DNA of 64,000 bases, taken from NCBI GenBank assembly GCA_025455065.1, contig JALONG010000019.1, positions 1 to 64,000 on the forward strand, in the 5' to 3' direction. Position 1 is the first letter of the stretch, and each line of letters opens with the position of its first letter. A model generated the notes under the pieces. It ran no database searches. It worked only from the letters and a program-made list of their open reading frames with translations, and was not told where the DNA came from. Source of the DNA: Candidatus Kapaibacterium sp. (GTDB lineage Bacteria > Bacteroidota > Ignavibacteria > Kapaibacteriales > UBA4661). Positions 26,456 through 35,526 of the stretch are shown here, piece by piece. The position numbers were made by a program, and so were the translations under genes.

Positions 26456-27817
26456 TCACGGTCTGGTAACAATATCCGTAATCAGCCACTGCGCACGGTT
26501 TAATGCCTGTTCCGGCGAGCGAATACCGTAGAGCGCTTCCACGACGGCATCTTCAATCACCTTCTCAATGTCCAACCAATGCGGGTGCATCGGCGGCAAG
26601 TGCGATGTGGCGATTTGCTGCAAAAACACGTCGTTATGCGGCAACGAGCGCACAAAATCATCGTTCATCGCTTTTTTATTGGCAGGAATACCGGCATCTT
26701 GAAAATTTTTCAATAGCTCCAGAGCCTGCTTACCGTCTGTGATGTAAAGGATAAAGCGCTTTGCCAAAATCGGATTTTGTGCTTTGTAGGTAACTGCCAC
26801 ATAGTTGCAGCCGATAATCGAAGCGCCCTGAGGAACTTCCTTGTGGTCTTCTTTGTGGTCTTCCTTGCGGTCTTCCGTACTTGATGCTGTGCCGCTTCTG
26901 AGCGATGGCATGAGCATTACGCCGTAGTTCAATTTCGGATTTTCACGCGCAATTTTTTCAATAAGCCACGAGCCGGACATCCAGAACCCCAAATTACCAC
27001 GAACAAAGATGTTATCCAACTGTCGCTGCGTTTCGATAAATCCTGACCGCGCCAGCGCCAGATACAACGTCAGCGCTTCAATGTTGGCTTTGCTGTTGAT
27101 AACGACGCGCCCACTGTCATCCAGCACCGTGCCGCCTGCACTCCAAAAAAACGGAAGAATTTTTTTGTGCAGACGGTGTTCGTCCGAACCATTCGCACCG
27201 AAGCCGTAGGCGCGGTTTGTAGCGTTTCCGGCTGCCATTTGTGCATCGCCGAGCGCGTTGATAGCTTCTGCGGCGCGGAGCAGTTCCGATGCGGTCTGGG
27301 GAGGCTTCGTAAAACCTGCTTTGGCGAGAAGGTCTTTGTTGTAGAACATTGCGCGGGTGTTCAAATTCCACGGAAGCGCATAAATGCTGTCGCGGAACTT
27401 CGCGGCGGGATGCGTGTTTTCAGCGAATTTGTCAAGGTTGAATTTGCTCAAGGTCAAATTTTTCAGGACACCGCCCGACGAAAATTGCATCACCCAATCC
27501 CCGCCAAGTTCGACCACATCAGGCGCGGTGCCGGAATTAAACGCTGCAAATAACTTCGCTTTGCCTTCGTTCCATGTTAAATCCACGAGGTTTACTTTGC
27601 AGGAATTTTCCTGCTCAAACCGCGCAACAATAGCCTTCAACGCTTCACGCTGCTTGGGTTCGCTGCGAAAGTGCCAAAACGTGATTTCATCGGGCTTCGT
27701 GATAACGTCCTCTTGATTTCCGTCGCGGGCGCATTGACTCGCAAGCAGCATAAACGCTGCGGTGAGACTGAAAAGCGCAAACAGACTACGTTTGGGGATA
27801 TGGTGAAGACCATTCAT
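26456..27817 (-). CDS. Extracellular solute-binding lipoprotein (family 1, sugar ABC type)
   Basis: A 453-aa lipoprotein: signal sequence with lipobox LLASQC (Cys about 29), then a periplasmic binding-protein fold (SBP_bac_1/MalE type) starting DEITFWHFRSEPKQREALKAIV. The features AFNSGTAPDVVELGGDW and LPWNLNTRAMFYNKDLLAKAGFTKPPQT are typical of sugar binders. A hydrophilic insert EDRKEDHKEDHKEV is encoded by a short tandem repeat (26835-26876). The expected permease and ATPase genes are absent next to it, so the transporter partners must lie elsewhere or be missing. Confidence 0.85.
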   Translation of the reverse strand: MNGLHHIPKRSLFALFSLTAAFMLLASQCARDGNQEDVITKPDEITFWHFRSEPKQREALKAIVARFEQENSCKVNLVDLTWNEGKAKLFAAFNSGTAPDVVELGGDWVMQFSSGGVLKNLTLSKFNLDKFAENTHPAAKFRDSIYALPWNLNTRAMFYNKDLLAKAGFTKPPQTASELLRAAEAINALGDAQMAAGNATNRAYGFGANGSDEHRLHKKILPFFWSAGGTVLDDSGRVVINSKANIEALTLYLALARSGFIETQRQLDNIFVRGNLGFWMSGSWLIEKIARENPKLNYGVMLMPSLRSGTASSTEDRKEDHKEDHKEVPQGASIIGCNYVAVTYKAQNPILAKRFILYITDGKQALELLKNFQDAGIPANKKAMNDDFVRSLPHNDVFLQQIATSHLPPMHPHWLDIEKVIEDAVVEALYGIRSPEQALNRAQWLITDIVTRP

Positions 27818-27900
27818 AATTGCGTAAAAACATTACAAAATATGTGCTGGTGAGCATAATTGCTGAAAGCATCATAAATACCGACTTGGGGACTTATTCA

Positions 27901-29001
27901 CTACGATAAAACCCGCCGTACTGCTTGGTCAATTACGGTGAGCGGGGAGTGATTATCTGCCGAAATCGGGCGAATATCTCGGTGGGCTTGCTCTTCGAGA
28001 AGGCGCATTATATCTGCTTCTTCGCGCAAGCACACGATACCGTATTCTTCAAATGGCAGCCAAAAATAATCATCCGGTACGGAAATTTGATAGGAAAACG
28101 TCGGAATACCAACCGAAGCCGTTTCCAGAAGTGCCATCGAACTAAAGCCCACAGCCAAGCAATTATCACGCAAAACTTCATCAAAGGAAGCAGTGTCAAG
28201 CCGCATGGTTACTCGCTTGCGAATATTGTTCTCTTCGTCAATATCCCTCATCCCTTCGCCCTCATCCCTTTGAACAGCTTCCTGCCAAGGTTCGCGGGAT
28301 TCCATCGGGTGCGGGCGAATAATCAACTCACCGTTAAAGCCGCACAAACGTAGGCTTTGGAGTAATCGGGGAACAACGGTAAATTCGTTAATTGGCTTTT
28401 CGGGATAATAATGCTTGATATTTTCGCAGAAAAAGCGGATACGGCGAATCGGCGTGGTTACTGCTTTGGAGCGAGCATCAGCGTACTGCGCAGCGATATT
28501 TGCCAAATGCGGATTGCCGGAGATAAGAACGCTTGTTCCGGGCAGTTCCGCTTCCGCCTCACGTTTCATGCGCCCGTCAGCAACAAAGAGTGTTTGCGGC
28601 TGAGAGACCGTGCCGTTCAGCGTAAAACGTTTTTGATAATTCGACCAAAAATCCAGAATAGAAAACGTTGGAATCCCGCGCTCATTGGCAAATCGCACGG
28701 CAAGGCGCTCCAAATTGGAATTAAAACTTGTGGCGGTAAAAACGGCTTGAGGCTTGATTTTATCAAGGATTCCGGCAATATCCTCCGGCTCTGCCGAAAG
28801 TTCATTCGGGAAGTCGGGCGTAGTGATAGTCCGAACTGTGTGAGCAACAACACTTGTACTTGTAGGTTTTATGCGCTCTGCTGCCGGTCCGAGCAATAGC
28901 AAATGAGATTGAAGGTCATGGCGAGCCGCATAATACTCAATAACGGGTTTGATGACATTCGCACCGCCCGGGTCGTGTGCAACAAAGAGGATAGATTTCA
29001 T
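27901..29001 (-). CDS. Putative glycosyltransferase/epimerase-like protein
   Basis: A 366-aa protein starting MKSILFVAHDPGGANVIKPV, which resembles the N-terminal Rossmann half of GT-B proteins such as UDP-GlcNAc 2-epimerase or polysaccharide glycosyltransferases. The second half has ELIIRPHPMESRE and GFSSMALLETASVGIPTFSYQ, the usual nucleotide-sugar region (RPHP; S-x-A-L-E-A-like). The donor, acceptor and even the reaction are not identifiable. It is a single gene; a family C repeat lies upstream of its start. Confidence 0.6.
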   Translation of the reverse strand: MKSILFVAHDPGGANVIKPVIEYYAARHDLQSHLLLLGPAAERIKPTSTSVVAHTVRTITTPDFPNELSAEPEDIAGILDKIKPQAVFTATSFNSNLERLAVRFANERGIPTFSILDFWSNYQKRFTLNGTVSQPQTLFVADGRMKREAEAELPGTSVLISGNPHLANIAAQYADARSKAVTTPIRRIRFFCENIKHYYPEKPINEFTVVPRLLQSLRLCGFNGELIIRPHPMESREPWQEAVQRDEGEGMRDIDEENNIRKRVTMRLDTASFDEVLRDNCLAVGFSSMALLETASVGIPTFSYQISVPDDYFWLPFEEYGIVCLREEADIMRLLEEQAHRDIRPISADNHSPLTVIDQAVRRVLS

Positions 29002-29038
29002 GCGGTTTTTGAGGCTATAACGTAACTGTCTTTAGAGA

Positions 29039-29135
29039 TAATTGTCCACGAATCACACGAATTTTCACGAATACATATAAATTTTTATCTGAGCTAAATA
29101 TGATTCGTGTCAATTCGTGCGATTCGTGGATAAAT
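29039..29135. repeat. Palindromic repeat, family C, copy 1
   Basis: Ends AATTGTCCACGAATCACACG and, inverted, CGTGCGATTCGTGGATAAATT form arms of about 35 bp around a short A+T-rich loop. The copy at 44239-44355 has the same arms. It lies between two minus-strand genes. Confidence 0.75.
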
Positions 29136-29169
29136 TCTATGGAATCTGACCGATGACGACCATTTGAGG

Positions 29170-30582
29170 CTAACCGATAATTTTGCGTAAAAAAGAAAGT
29201 TTTCCTGCGTAAGGAGCGTAGCGCATTTTGAGGTCTCCAAAACTCGGTTTGGAAAGAATACTCCGTTTGTGCGAGAAAGCATCAAAACTGTGTTTGCCGT
29301 GATAACCGCCAATGCCGCTATCGCCCACACCGCCAAAGGGCAAGCCCGGAACGGTCAAATGCGTAACGGTGTCGTTAATACAGCCGCCGCCGGAAAGTGT
29401 ATTTTCCATGACTTTGCGCTGAATGGTTTTGTCTTCGCTGAAAACATAGAGTGCAAGCGGCTTCGAGCGGTCATTGACAAATTCGATAGCTTCTTCAACG
29501 CGGGAATAGGTCATCACGGGCAGAATCGGACCAAATATTTCGTCTTGCATCACACGTTTCTCCGGTGCGACATTGCGCATGATTGTTGGTGCGATATAGC
29601 GTTCTGCGGCATCGGTTTCACCGCCCACATACACATCGCCGTCGCCCAAATACCCCGCTAGTCGGTCAAAATGGCGGTCGTTGATAATACGCGGAAAATC
29701 AGGACTTTGCTGAGGATTGTCACCGTAAAACTCGCGCACGGTCTCTTTCATTTTCGCTAAAAACGGCTCTTCGATTGCCTTGTCGAGCAAGACGTAATCA
29801 GGCGCGACGCAGGTTTGTCCGGCATTCAAAAACTTTCCCCAGACAACACGACGTGCGGCAACGGTCAAATCAACGTTTTTATCCACAAAACACGGGCTTT
29901 TCCCGCCAAGTTCCAGCGTCGTTGGCGTAAGGTGCTTGGCTGCTGCTTGTGCGACAATGCGCCCAACTTCTGTCCCGCCTGTGAAAAAGATGTAATCCCA
30001 TTTCTGCTCCAAAAGCCGCGTATTTGTTGCCACGCCGCCTTCCACCACGCTCACATACTCTACGGGAAAAACGCTGCGTACTAATTTCGCAATGACGTTG
30101 GAGGTGTGCGGAGCAAGTTCCGACGGCTTCAAAACGGCACAGTTCCCTGCCGCAAGCGCTCCCACAAAAGGAGCCATGAGGAGTTGAAAAGGGTAATTCC
30201 AAGGGCTGATGATGAGCGACACACCAAACGGCACGGGGTACACACGCGCCCACGCCGGAGCAACAACTATCGGTGAACTCACGCTTTTCGGCTTTGCCCA
30301 CGAGCGAATGTGCTTCAGCGTATGTTTTAATTCTTCCAGAACAAAACCTACTTCCGAAACATAGCCTTCAAATTCACCTTTGCGAAAATCGTTGTAAAGA
30401 GCGCGTAAAATCTCGTTTTCATGCGTACGAATTGCTTCTTGCAATTTGCGTAAATACATGATGCGAAATTCGACATCCTTCGTTTGGCGTGTCTCGAAAA
30501 ACTCGCGTTGTTTTGCCACAAGATTTTGTGCGGCTTCGGAGGAAATATCCTCAATGATTGCGGATGTGCTTAGAGTTACCAT
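29170..30582 (-). CDS. Class 3 aldehyde dehydrogenase
   Basis: A 470-aa NAD(P)-dependent aldehyde dehydrogenase of the ALDH3 type, which oxidises medium- and long-chain aliphatic or aromatic aldehydes. Visible motifs are FFTGGTEVGR, TLELGGKSPCFV with the general-base Glu, GKFLNAGQTCVAPDYVLL with the catalytic Cys, the IFGPILPVM block and the class 3 C-terminal GDSGIGGYHGKHSFDAFSHKRSIL. The C-terminus is basic with a short hydrophobic end. ATG 30582 is preferred; the longer frame starts upstream in the promoter region of the divergent AraC gene. Confidence 0.92.
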   Translation of the reverse strand: MVTLSTSAIIEDISSEAAQNLVAKQREFFETRQTKDVEFRIMYLRKLQEAIRTHENEILRALYNDFRKGEFEGYVSEVGFVLEELKHTLKHIRSWAKPKSVSSPIVVAPAWARVYPVPFGVSLIISPWNYPFQLLMAPFVGALAAGNCAVLKPSELAPHTSNVIAKLVRSVFPVEYVSVVEGGVATNTRLLEQKWDYIFFTGGTEVGRIVAQAAAKHLTPTTLELGGKSPCFVDKNVDLTVAARRVVWGKFLNAGQTCVAPDYVLLDKAIEEPFLAKMKETVREFYGDNPQQSPDFPRIINDRHFDRLAGYLGDGDVYVGGETDAAERYIAPTIMRNVAPEKRVMQDEIFGPILPVMTYSRVEEAIEFVNDRSKPLALYVFSEDKTIQRKVMENTLSGGGCINDTVTHLTVPGLPFGGVGDSGIGGYHGKHSFDAFSHKRSILSKPSFGDLKMRYAPYAGKLSFLRKIIG

Positions 30583-30801
30583 GATGCTGCGAAGAGAGAT
30601 GATTACTTGTTTGCGTGTTAATGTACCGTCAAATCTATCAAATATCTTCATGATACTCTATGTTTTTTTGCAGATTTGAGGAAGAAAAGCAGGTCGGGTA
30701 ACGACAGTACAGACTTCGGTTGATTCTTGCTTGCGGATTCCTTGATACTGCATTACTTCATTTTCTCACTTTTTCAGTAATAGCCCAGCTTTTTTACAAC
30801 A

Positions 30802-31530
30802 ATGAAAGTACAAATCTTCGATACCAACACAGGGTTTTACCATTTTGAATTAGACAGCGTTCAATCTACCTTTCATCTTCATCCCGCCACCGAAATTATC
30901 ATTGCCCGCGAAGGGACGTTTTCTATAACAACAACTCACAAAACATCACAATCGCTGAGGTTTGCGGTGATTGATGCAGGAGTGCGTCATAGACTTGAGG
31001 CTGAAAAAGCACAACTGACGATTCTCATGGTCGAGCATCAAAGCCTCGTCGTTGCTGAATGTATGAGGTGCTGCGGGTTATTGTTGCACAATAGTTTGGG
31101 GTGTTATACCTCAGAAAAAGATTCTGAGCAGTGGAATACTCTAATGTCTAAATTAAAGCAAAGCATCAGGCGTGAAGCGATTTCCCGCCACTATGACGAG
31201 CGCGTTCGGCGTGTTGTGGAGCATATCGGCAGCAATCATGTTGAGTACCATACCATGATTCCTACCTTGCAGGAACTTGTGCATCTGTCTGAAAGCCGAT
31301 TGTCGCATCTTTTCAAGGAAAATGTTGGGGTTTCATTGAAAAAATACCTGCTTTGGAGCAAGCTCAAATCCGTTATTAACCTGCATCTTTATCAGCAGGA
31401 AGATGTATTTAGCGCCTTGATACAGAGCGGCTTCTACGACCATGCGCATTTTTGTCGTGCGTTCAAAATGATGCTTGGCGTTCCACCGACATTTGCGTAC
31501 AATAGCAGAAGCGTACAATTTTTTGCGTGA
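30802..31530 (+). CDS. AraC family transcriptional regulator
   Basis: A 242-aa regulator with an N-terminal cupin-like sensing domain (FHLHPATEIIIAREGTF) and a C-terminal AraC double helix-turn-helix (about residues 140-235). The second HTH reads VFSALIQSGFYDHAHFCRAFKMMLGVPPTFAY, the signature part of the family. It is divergent from the aldehyde dehydrogenase gene with 219 nt between, so it could control that gene, though this is not shown. The GNAT gene follows it by 65 nt. Confidence 0.9.
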   Translation: MKVQIFDTNTGFYHFELDSVQSTFHLHPATEIIIAREGTFSITTTHKTSQSLRFAVIDAGVRHRLEAEKAQLTILMVEHQSLVVAECMRCCGLLLHNSLGCYTSEKDSEQWNTLMSKLKQSIRREAISRHYDERVRRVVEHIGSNHVEYHTMIPTLQELVHLSESRLSHLFKENVGVSLKKYLLWSKLKSVINLHLYQQEDVFSALIQSGFYDHAHFCRAFKMMLGVPPTFAYNSRSVQFFA

Positions 31531-31595
31531 GGACTGCCGTACTTTTGCTGTGAACACAGTATATATCATGCTTTCACAACAATTTACTCAGCATT

Positions 31596-32075
31596 ATGAC
31601 ACATAACAACACGACACCACGCAGTAGGGTACAAATACGAGCAATGCAGCATCAAGACATGGCTTCGCTGAAAGCGGTGATTGATTCGAGCGGGCTTTTT
31701 CCTTCCGAATTTCTTGATGATATGACCACAGAATATTTTGCGAATCCCACAACAAATGAAATCTGGCTTGCGGCAGAGCAAGATAATACGCCGATGGCAG
31801 TGGCATACTGCGCACCGGAACGTCTCACAGACGGCACGTATAATCTCTATCTCATTGCCGTTCACAAGCAGACTCAGGGCGTTGGCATTGGTAAAGCGAT
31901 AATGCAACACGTTGAACGGCTCCTTTTTGAGAAAGGCGCAAGAATACTCCTTGTCGAGACATCGGGGCTGCCGGAATTCGAGCGCACACGAGCTTTTTAC
32001 GACAAGTGCAATTACACACGAGAGGCGGTCATACGCGATTTCTACAAAGCTGGAGAAGATAAAGTGGTGTTTTGA
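31596..32075 (+). CDS. GNAT family N-acetyltransferase
   Basis: A 159-aa GCN5-related acetyltransferase. The acetyl-CoA-binding motif A reads QTQGVGIGKAIMQHVE (pyrophosphate loop Q-x-x-G-x-G) and motif B includes FERTRAFYDKCNYTREAVIRDFY near the end. Such enzymes acetylate amines on small molecules or proteins; the acceptor is unknown. It follows the AraC regulator on the same strand and may be co-transcribed. Confidence 0.88.
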   Translation: MTHNNTTPRSRVQIRAMQHQDMASLKAVIDSSGLFPSEFLDDMTTEYFANPTTNEIWLAAEQDNTPMAVAYCAPERLTDGTYNLYLIAVHKQTQGVGIGKAIMQHVERLLFEKGARILLVETSGLPEFERTRAFYDKCNYTREAVIRDFYKAGEDKVVF

Positions 32076-32487
32076 GCTAATGGTGACATTTCTGAATAAT
32101 GGCAGCACAAAAAATCGTGACGATACAAAAGTCCTGTACGCCTTACCAAATCTTGCGTACAGGTTTTTCTGTTTCAAAGGCAGTTTGCGAACAAATGCCC
32201 TCGAAGCAAAGTAGAATTTGGCATTGCGGTATATCAAGGTATCTTGCCCCCAAGAACTGTTGGGACACAACGGCATTAATCTGACGTTTGTGGTTTAACA
32301 CCTTCAAACTACGACAAAACATTCGTATATTTACTGAGAACTACGGGTTTTTTGGCAGTACAAGGTGAAAACTGCTTCAAATCTATCTTCTCGCTAATGA
32401 GGCAATTTTGGACAAGCACGTGTTTACGCTACTTCTACAAAATTTCCATAGTTCTCAGTATTTAGCAGCAATGATATAACCAACAAT
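32076..32487. other. Intergenic stretch with a large inverted repeat
   Basis: No supported gene. At 32332-32343 TACTGAGAACTA and at 32449-32460 its exact complement flank about 105 bp; with mismatches the arms extend to 17 bp. It marks the left side of an A+T-rich accessory region that reaches to about 35450. Confidence 0.5.
32332..32460. repeat. Inverted repeat before the beta-propeller gene
   Basis: Perfect 12-bp arms TACTGAGAACTA / TAGTTCTCAGTA, extendable to about 17 bp with three mismatches, spanning 129 bp. No second copy was noticed in the window. It could be an element boundary or a large imperfect hairpin. Confidence 0.6.
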
Positions 32488-33600
32488 ATGACAAACACTA
32501 AAAGTAAGAAATCATTCGTAACAATAAATTTAACTCTATTTTTTTTGACTTTTCAAATATCATCTTGCACAGGACAAGTGAAAGAAAAACCAATTAAGAC
32601 TACCACAAAAAATGGAGTAAACTACAAGACAATCAATTCAAAGCAAAGCACAATATTCCCGCAAATCCATACTAATTTAAACGGAATGGTGAGGGAGTTT
32701 GTAAGGACAATGTATCAAGATACAAAAGGGAACTACTGGTTTGGATCAAACGGAAATGGGATTATCCGCTACGATGGGCAAACACTTGAACAAATTACAA
32801 TCGAAGAAGTCAATCCATACATGAGGGTTATAGAAATTGTAGAAGATAAAACAGGCAATGTGTGGTTTGGAACTTCAGAAGGACTCATAAAATACGATGG
32901 CACAAGATTTACAAGATTTTCAAAAAAAGATGGATTGCAAGGTAAGGATGAGGAAATTTGGGGTTTAATAGTTGACAAAAGCGGAATAATTTGGGTTGGT
33001 GCGACTGGAGGAGTTAGTCATTTTAATGGTGAGAAGTTTATACCTTTTTCGTTGCCGGATTCAATGGTCGAAAATCCGCAGCATATGCTATCTAATAAAT
33101 TGGTTTTTAAAATTATAGAAGACAAGAGTGGAACCATTTGGCTTGCTACTGATGGAAATGGAATTTTCAAATACAGTAAAGGAAAATTTGCTCATTTAAC
33201 CAACAAGAATGGACTGACCGACAATAATACTTCGGATATCTTAGAGGACAAGCAAGGAAATATTTGGATTGGAACTTTTTATGGAGGTACAAGTAAATTT
33301 GATGGAACTACTTTCACCAATTTTACAAAAGATGGGATTATTAAAGGTGTAGAAACCGTTGGCTTTTATGAAGATAGAAAAGCAAACATTTGGTTTACGG
33401 CAGAAAATGTTGGAGTATATAAATATGATGGAAAAAATTTCACATTATACACTACTGAAAACGGATTAACTTCAAATCTTGTTCTTAGTATCTTTGAAGA
33501 TAACAAAGGACAACTTTGGTTTGGAACTTGGCAAGGCATATGCATTTTTGACGGTGAAAAATTCGTGAATGCTAAATACAAGGAACCTTGGACGAAGTAA
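32488..33600 (+). CDS. Two-component-regulator-propeller lipoprotein
   Basis: A 370-aa predicted lipoprotein: signal sequence then lipobox SSC near residue 27. The mature protein is a row of Reg_prop repeats (PF07494) of about 40 aa, e.g. DKTGNVWFGTSEGLIKYDG, DKSGIIWVGATGGVSHFNG, DKQGNIWIGTFYGG, which fold into a beta propeller like the sensor part of hybrid two-component proteins. No kinase domain follows, so it is a stand-alone propeller. Its codons are far richer in A and T than neighbouring genes, suggesting recent acquisition. A hairpin follows the stop (33622-33692). Confidence 0.85.
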   Translation: MTNTKSKKSFVTINLTLFFLTFQISSCTGQVKEKPIKTTTKNGVNYKTINSKQSTIFPQIHTNLNGMVREFVRTMYQDTKGNYWFGSNGNGIIRYDGQTLEQITIEEVNPYMRVIEIVEDKTGNVWFGTSEGLIKYDGTRFTRFSKKDGLQGKDEEIWGLIVDKSGIIWVGATGGVSHFNGEKFIPFSLPDSMVENPQHMLSNKLVFKIIEDKSGTIWLATDGNGIFKYSKGKFAHLTNKNGLTDNNTSDILEDKQGNIWIGTFYGGTSKFDGTTFTNFTKDGIIKGVETVGFYEDRKANIWFTAENVGVYKYDGKNFTLYTTENGLTSNLVLSIFEDNKGQLWFGTWQGICIFDGEKFVNAKYKEPWTK

Positions 33601-33621
33601 AAATAGCTGTTACTTACAGCC

Positions 33622-33692
33622 GTTTTGCGAAAGCAGGGATTTTGTGCTTCTATGAAAGTGAAGTGCTAAAAATCCCCGCCTTCGCAAATCCG
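33622..33692. repeat. Large hairpin after the propeller gene
   Basis: TTTTGCGAAAGCAGGGATTTT pairs with AAAATCCCCGCCTTCGCAAA (two mismatches), with a 20-25 nt loop, and further pairing is possible outwards to CCGTTAGCGGTTAGGT. It lacks a T-run. The outer GTTAGGT matches the GTTRRRY core of integron attC sites, but I find no inverse core on the left, so an attC identity is not supported. Confidence 0.55.
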
Positions 33693-33769
33693 TAAACCGT
33701 TAGCGGTTAGGTGAAAACAATGATAAATGACATTAAACAATCCCTTACAAGCCCAAAATTGCTTTCAAT

Positions 33770-34951
33770 ATGGTAAAAATGCTTTTCCTTGCGCTGATGT
33801 TATGTCCTATAATTGGGTTTTCTCAGGTTTTGACGAATAGTACAGTCATTAGCATTACAAAAACATGGTCTTTGCGACCCGTTGGATACACCTACCCTAT
33901 AAGTATATCTGTCCCAAGCGGTTCGGTTCCACAAGGTGGCTTTCCTGTCTGTATTTTACTTCATGGTAATGGCTCTCAGAACCTAGGGAGTTTGGCAGGA
34001 CCGCCAATGCTTGCTCCACTTCAATTTGGTTCGGTACTTCCATGCCATATACTTGTTGCTCCTACCGGATTTGAAAATAGTTGGAATATCTGCTCCGAAA
34101 ACAGCGATGCCCCTGATGTTGAGATGATTAATGACCTTGTCAATACCTTGCAACGCTACTCCAACGTCAATCCCAATAAAATCCGAGTATTAGGGACATC
34201 CAATGGAGCCGGCTTAGCTAATCGGATTTTTATAGAAAATACGAATCCGGGAATTGATATGGTGTGCGCAATTGTTTCCCATCTGAATGATTTCCAATAT
34301 CATACAGGAAATTTTCATAAGCCAAGCGGTATAACGAATTCCACGAGTTCATTCTGTGGCTATGATGTTATTTCACGTCCTTTAACGACAAGAAAATACT
34401 TGAGTATCAGCAACGTGAACGACCCCATAATTCCATACCTCGGTGGCTCTTCTGTGGTAGGAGCAACCTTTTTACCAGCAGAAACCGCCGCTCTCAATAT
34501 AGCAACCTATAAAGGTTATACGGGAAGTTTCGTAACTCCCGGAACAGCAATAGGTAGTGGCACTTCTGCAATTACGGAATTTTCGTATTTATCCGGAAAT
34601 GTGGTTCATATAAAAGGGAACGCGGGGCATCAGGCAAATGCTGCTCAAAAAACCTATATTACAAATTATTTTGCGGACTGTGTGACTGCATCGGTAGGCG
34701 TTAAAGATAATACCGTATCCACCACAATAGGAGTTCATCCTAATCCTGCCAACGACGTGCTTACTATTATCGTAAAAGCATCGTTGTTGGGTGTGGGCTA
34801 CGCTGTCTATGATAATCTTGGCAGAACCCTCTTGTTCGGGAAAATACAATCAGAATACACCCGTATTGATATAACAACCTTGCCAAAGGGGATGTACTAT
34901 CTCATTATCGGAGGGAATGTGGAAGAGGTTGTAAAAGTAGTGAAGAATTGA
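33770..34951 (+). CDS. Secreted esterase (PHB depolymerase/feruloyl esterase type) with T9SS sorting domain
   Basis: A 393-aa exported protein with a Sec signal peptide (cleavage after GFS). It has an alpha/beta-hydrolase domain: oxyanion HG region LLHGNGSQ and nucleophile elbow GTSNGAG with the Ser, as in polyhydroxybutyrate depolymerase-like and feruloyl esterases. Residues about 318-393 are a type IX secretion C-terminal domain: VHPNPANDVLTIIV, YDNLGRTLL, TLPKGMYYLIIGG. So it should cross the outer membrane by T9SS. It is a likely cargo of the system regulated by PorX. Base composition is A+T rich like the neighbours. Confidence 0.85.
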   Translation: MVKMLFLALMLCPIIGFSQVLTNSTVISITKTWSLRPVGYTYPISISVPSGSVPQGGFPVCILLHGNGSQNLGSLAGPPMLAPLQFGSVLPCHILVAPTGFENSWNICSENSDAPDVEMINDLVNTLQRYSNVNPNKIRVLGTSNGAGLANRIFIENTNPGIDMVCAIVSHLNDFQYHTGNFHKPSGITNSTSSFCGYDVISRPLTTRKYLSISNVNDPIIPYLGGSSVVGATFLPAETAALNIATYKGYTGSFVTPGTAIGSGTSAITEFSYLSGNVVHIKGNAGHQANAAQKTYITNYFADCVTASVGVKDNTVSTTIGVHPNPANDVLTIIVKASLLGVGYAVYDNLGRTLLFGKIQSEYTRIDITTLPKGMYYLIIGGNVEEVVKVVKN

Positions 34952-35016
34952 AACCTTGACAATATCTACACCGTCACAATATTATTTTTCTATCACGCTC
35001 ATCTGCATAGACGACT

Positions 35017-35199
35017 ATGAAGAATAACAATCAAACCATTGATGGAATATCAGGAATCATCGAAGCAAGCCTGTACGTGTTTGGCTTCATCATTCTGTTC
35101 TTCGTTTTACAGCCGACCATTGACGAGAACATTTCCGGGATAGACAAACTAAAATTTATTATGGACAATAGTTCGGACATTGTGAAAACTGAAAGTTAG
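35017..35199 (+). CDS. Small single-pass membrane protein
   Basis: A 60-aa protein with a hydrophilic start (MKNNNQTIDG), one hydrophobic helix at about 15-35 (ASLYVFGFIILFFVLQ) and an acidic tail. It resembles nothing I can name. Its last codons lie in the left arm of a 17-bp inverted repeat (35188-35204), so the C-terminus may have been created or altered by an element insertion. Confidence 0.45.
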   Translation: MKNNNQTIDGISGIIEASLYVFGFIILFFVLQPTIDENISGIDKLKFIMDNSSDIVKTES

Positions 35200-35442
35200 A
35201 TAAAAATCTTCTCAATCAAAAAAAGCAAACCTCGTAAAACTATGAAAAACAACAAGTATAGTCTAATTTCAAAAACCTTAATCTACCTTTGCCGAATTAG
35301 TTGGTAGTTGCTTGGCGGATGGCTTGGGCGGCTACTGCCAACTAATTCCCAATAGCCTTATGCAGTTTTAGTGCTGAGAAAAAACAATGCTTTACGGTGA
35401 ATTTGCTCTAAACGGCTCATCCAAATTTATCTAACTTTCAGT
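35188..35442. repeat. 255-bp unit bounded by 17-bp perfect inverted repeats
   Basis: ACTGAAAGTTAGATAAA at 35188-35204 and its exact complement at 35426-35442. Inside, at about 35292-35350, GAATTAGTTGG and CCAACTAATTC form a second, imperfect hairpin with GC-rich arms. No gene of more than 60 codons lies inside. It looks like a non-autonomous mobile element or remnant; it covers most of the gap before the EamA gene. Confidence 0.6.
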
Positions 35443-35526
35443 CTAAACTTCAGCTTGTTTATCTTTTTCGATTTTTTGGGGTATAACTTTAATTTTTCAA
35501 TTCACGCAACAAAGCCCCTTCCAACC

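Noticed and set aside
31584-32276. 230-codon minus-strand ORF opposite the GNAT gene
   Set aside because: The plus-strand GNAT motif is clear; the antisense frame has no recognisable features.
33600-35450. Integron cassette array with attC sites
   Set aside because: The hairpin at 33622-33692 and the nearby GTTAGGT recall attC, but no inverse core (RYYYAAC) on the left arm, no integrase and no regular cassette spacing are seen.
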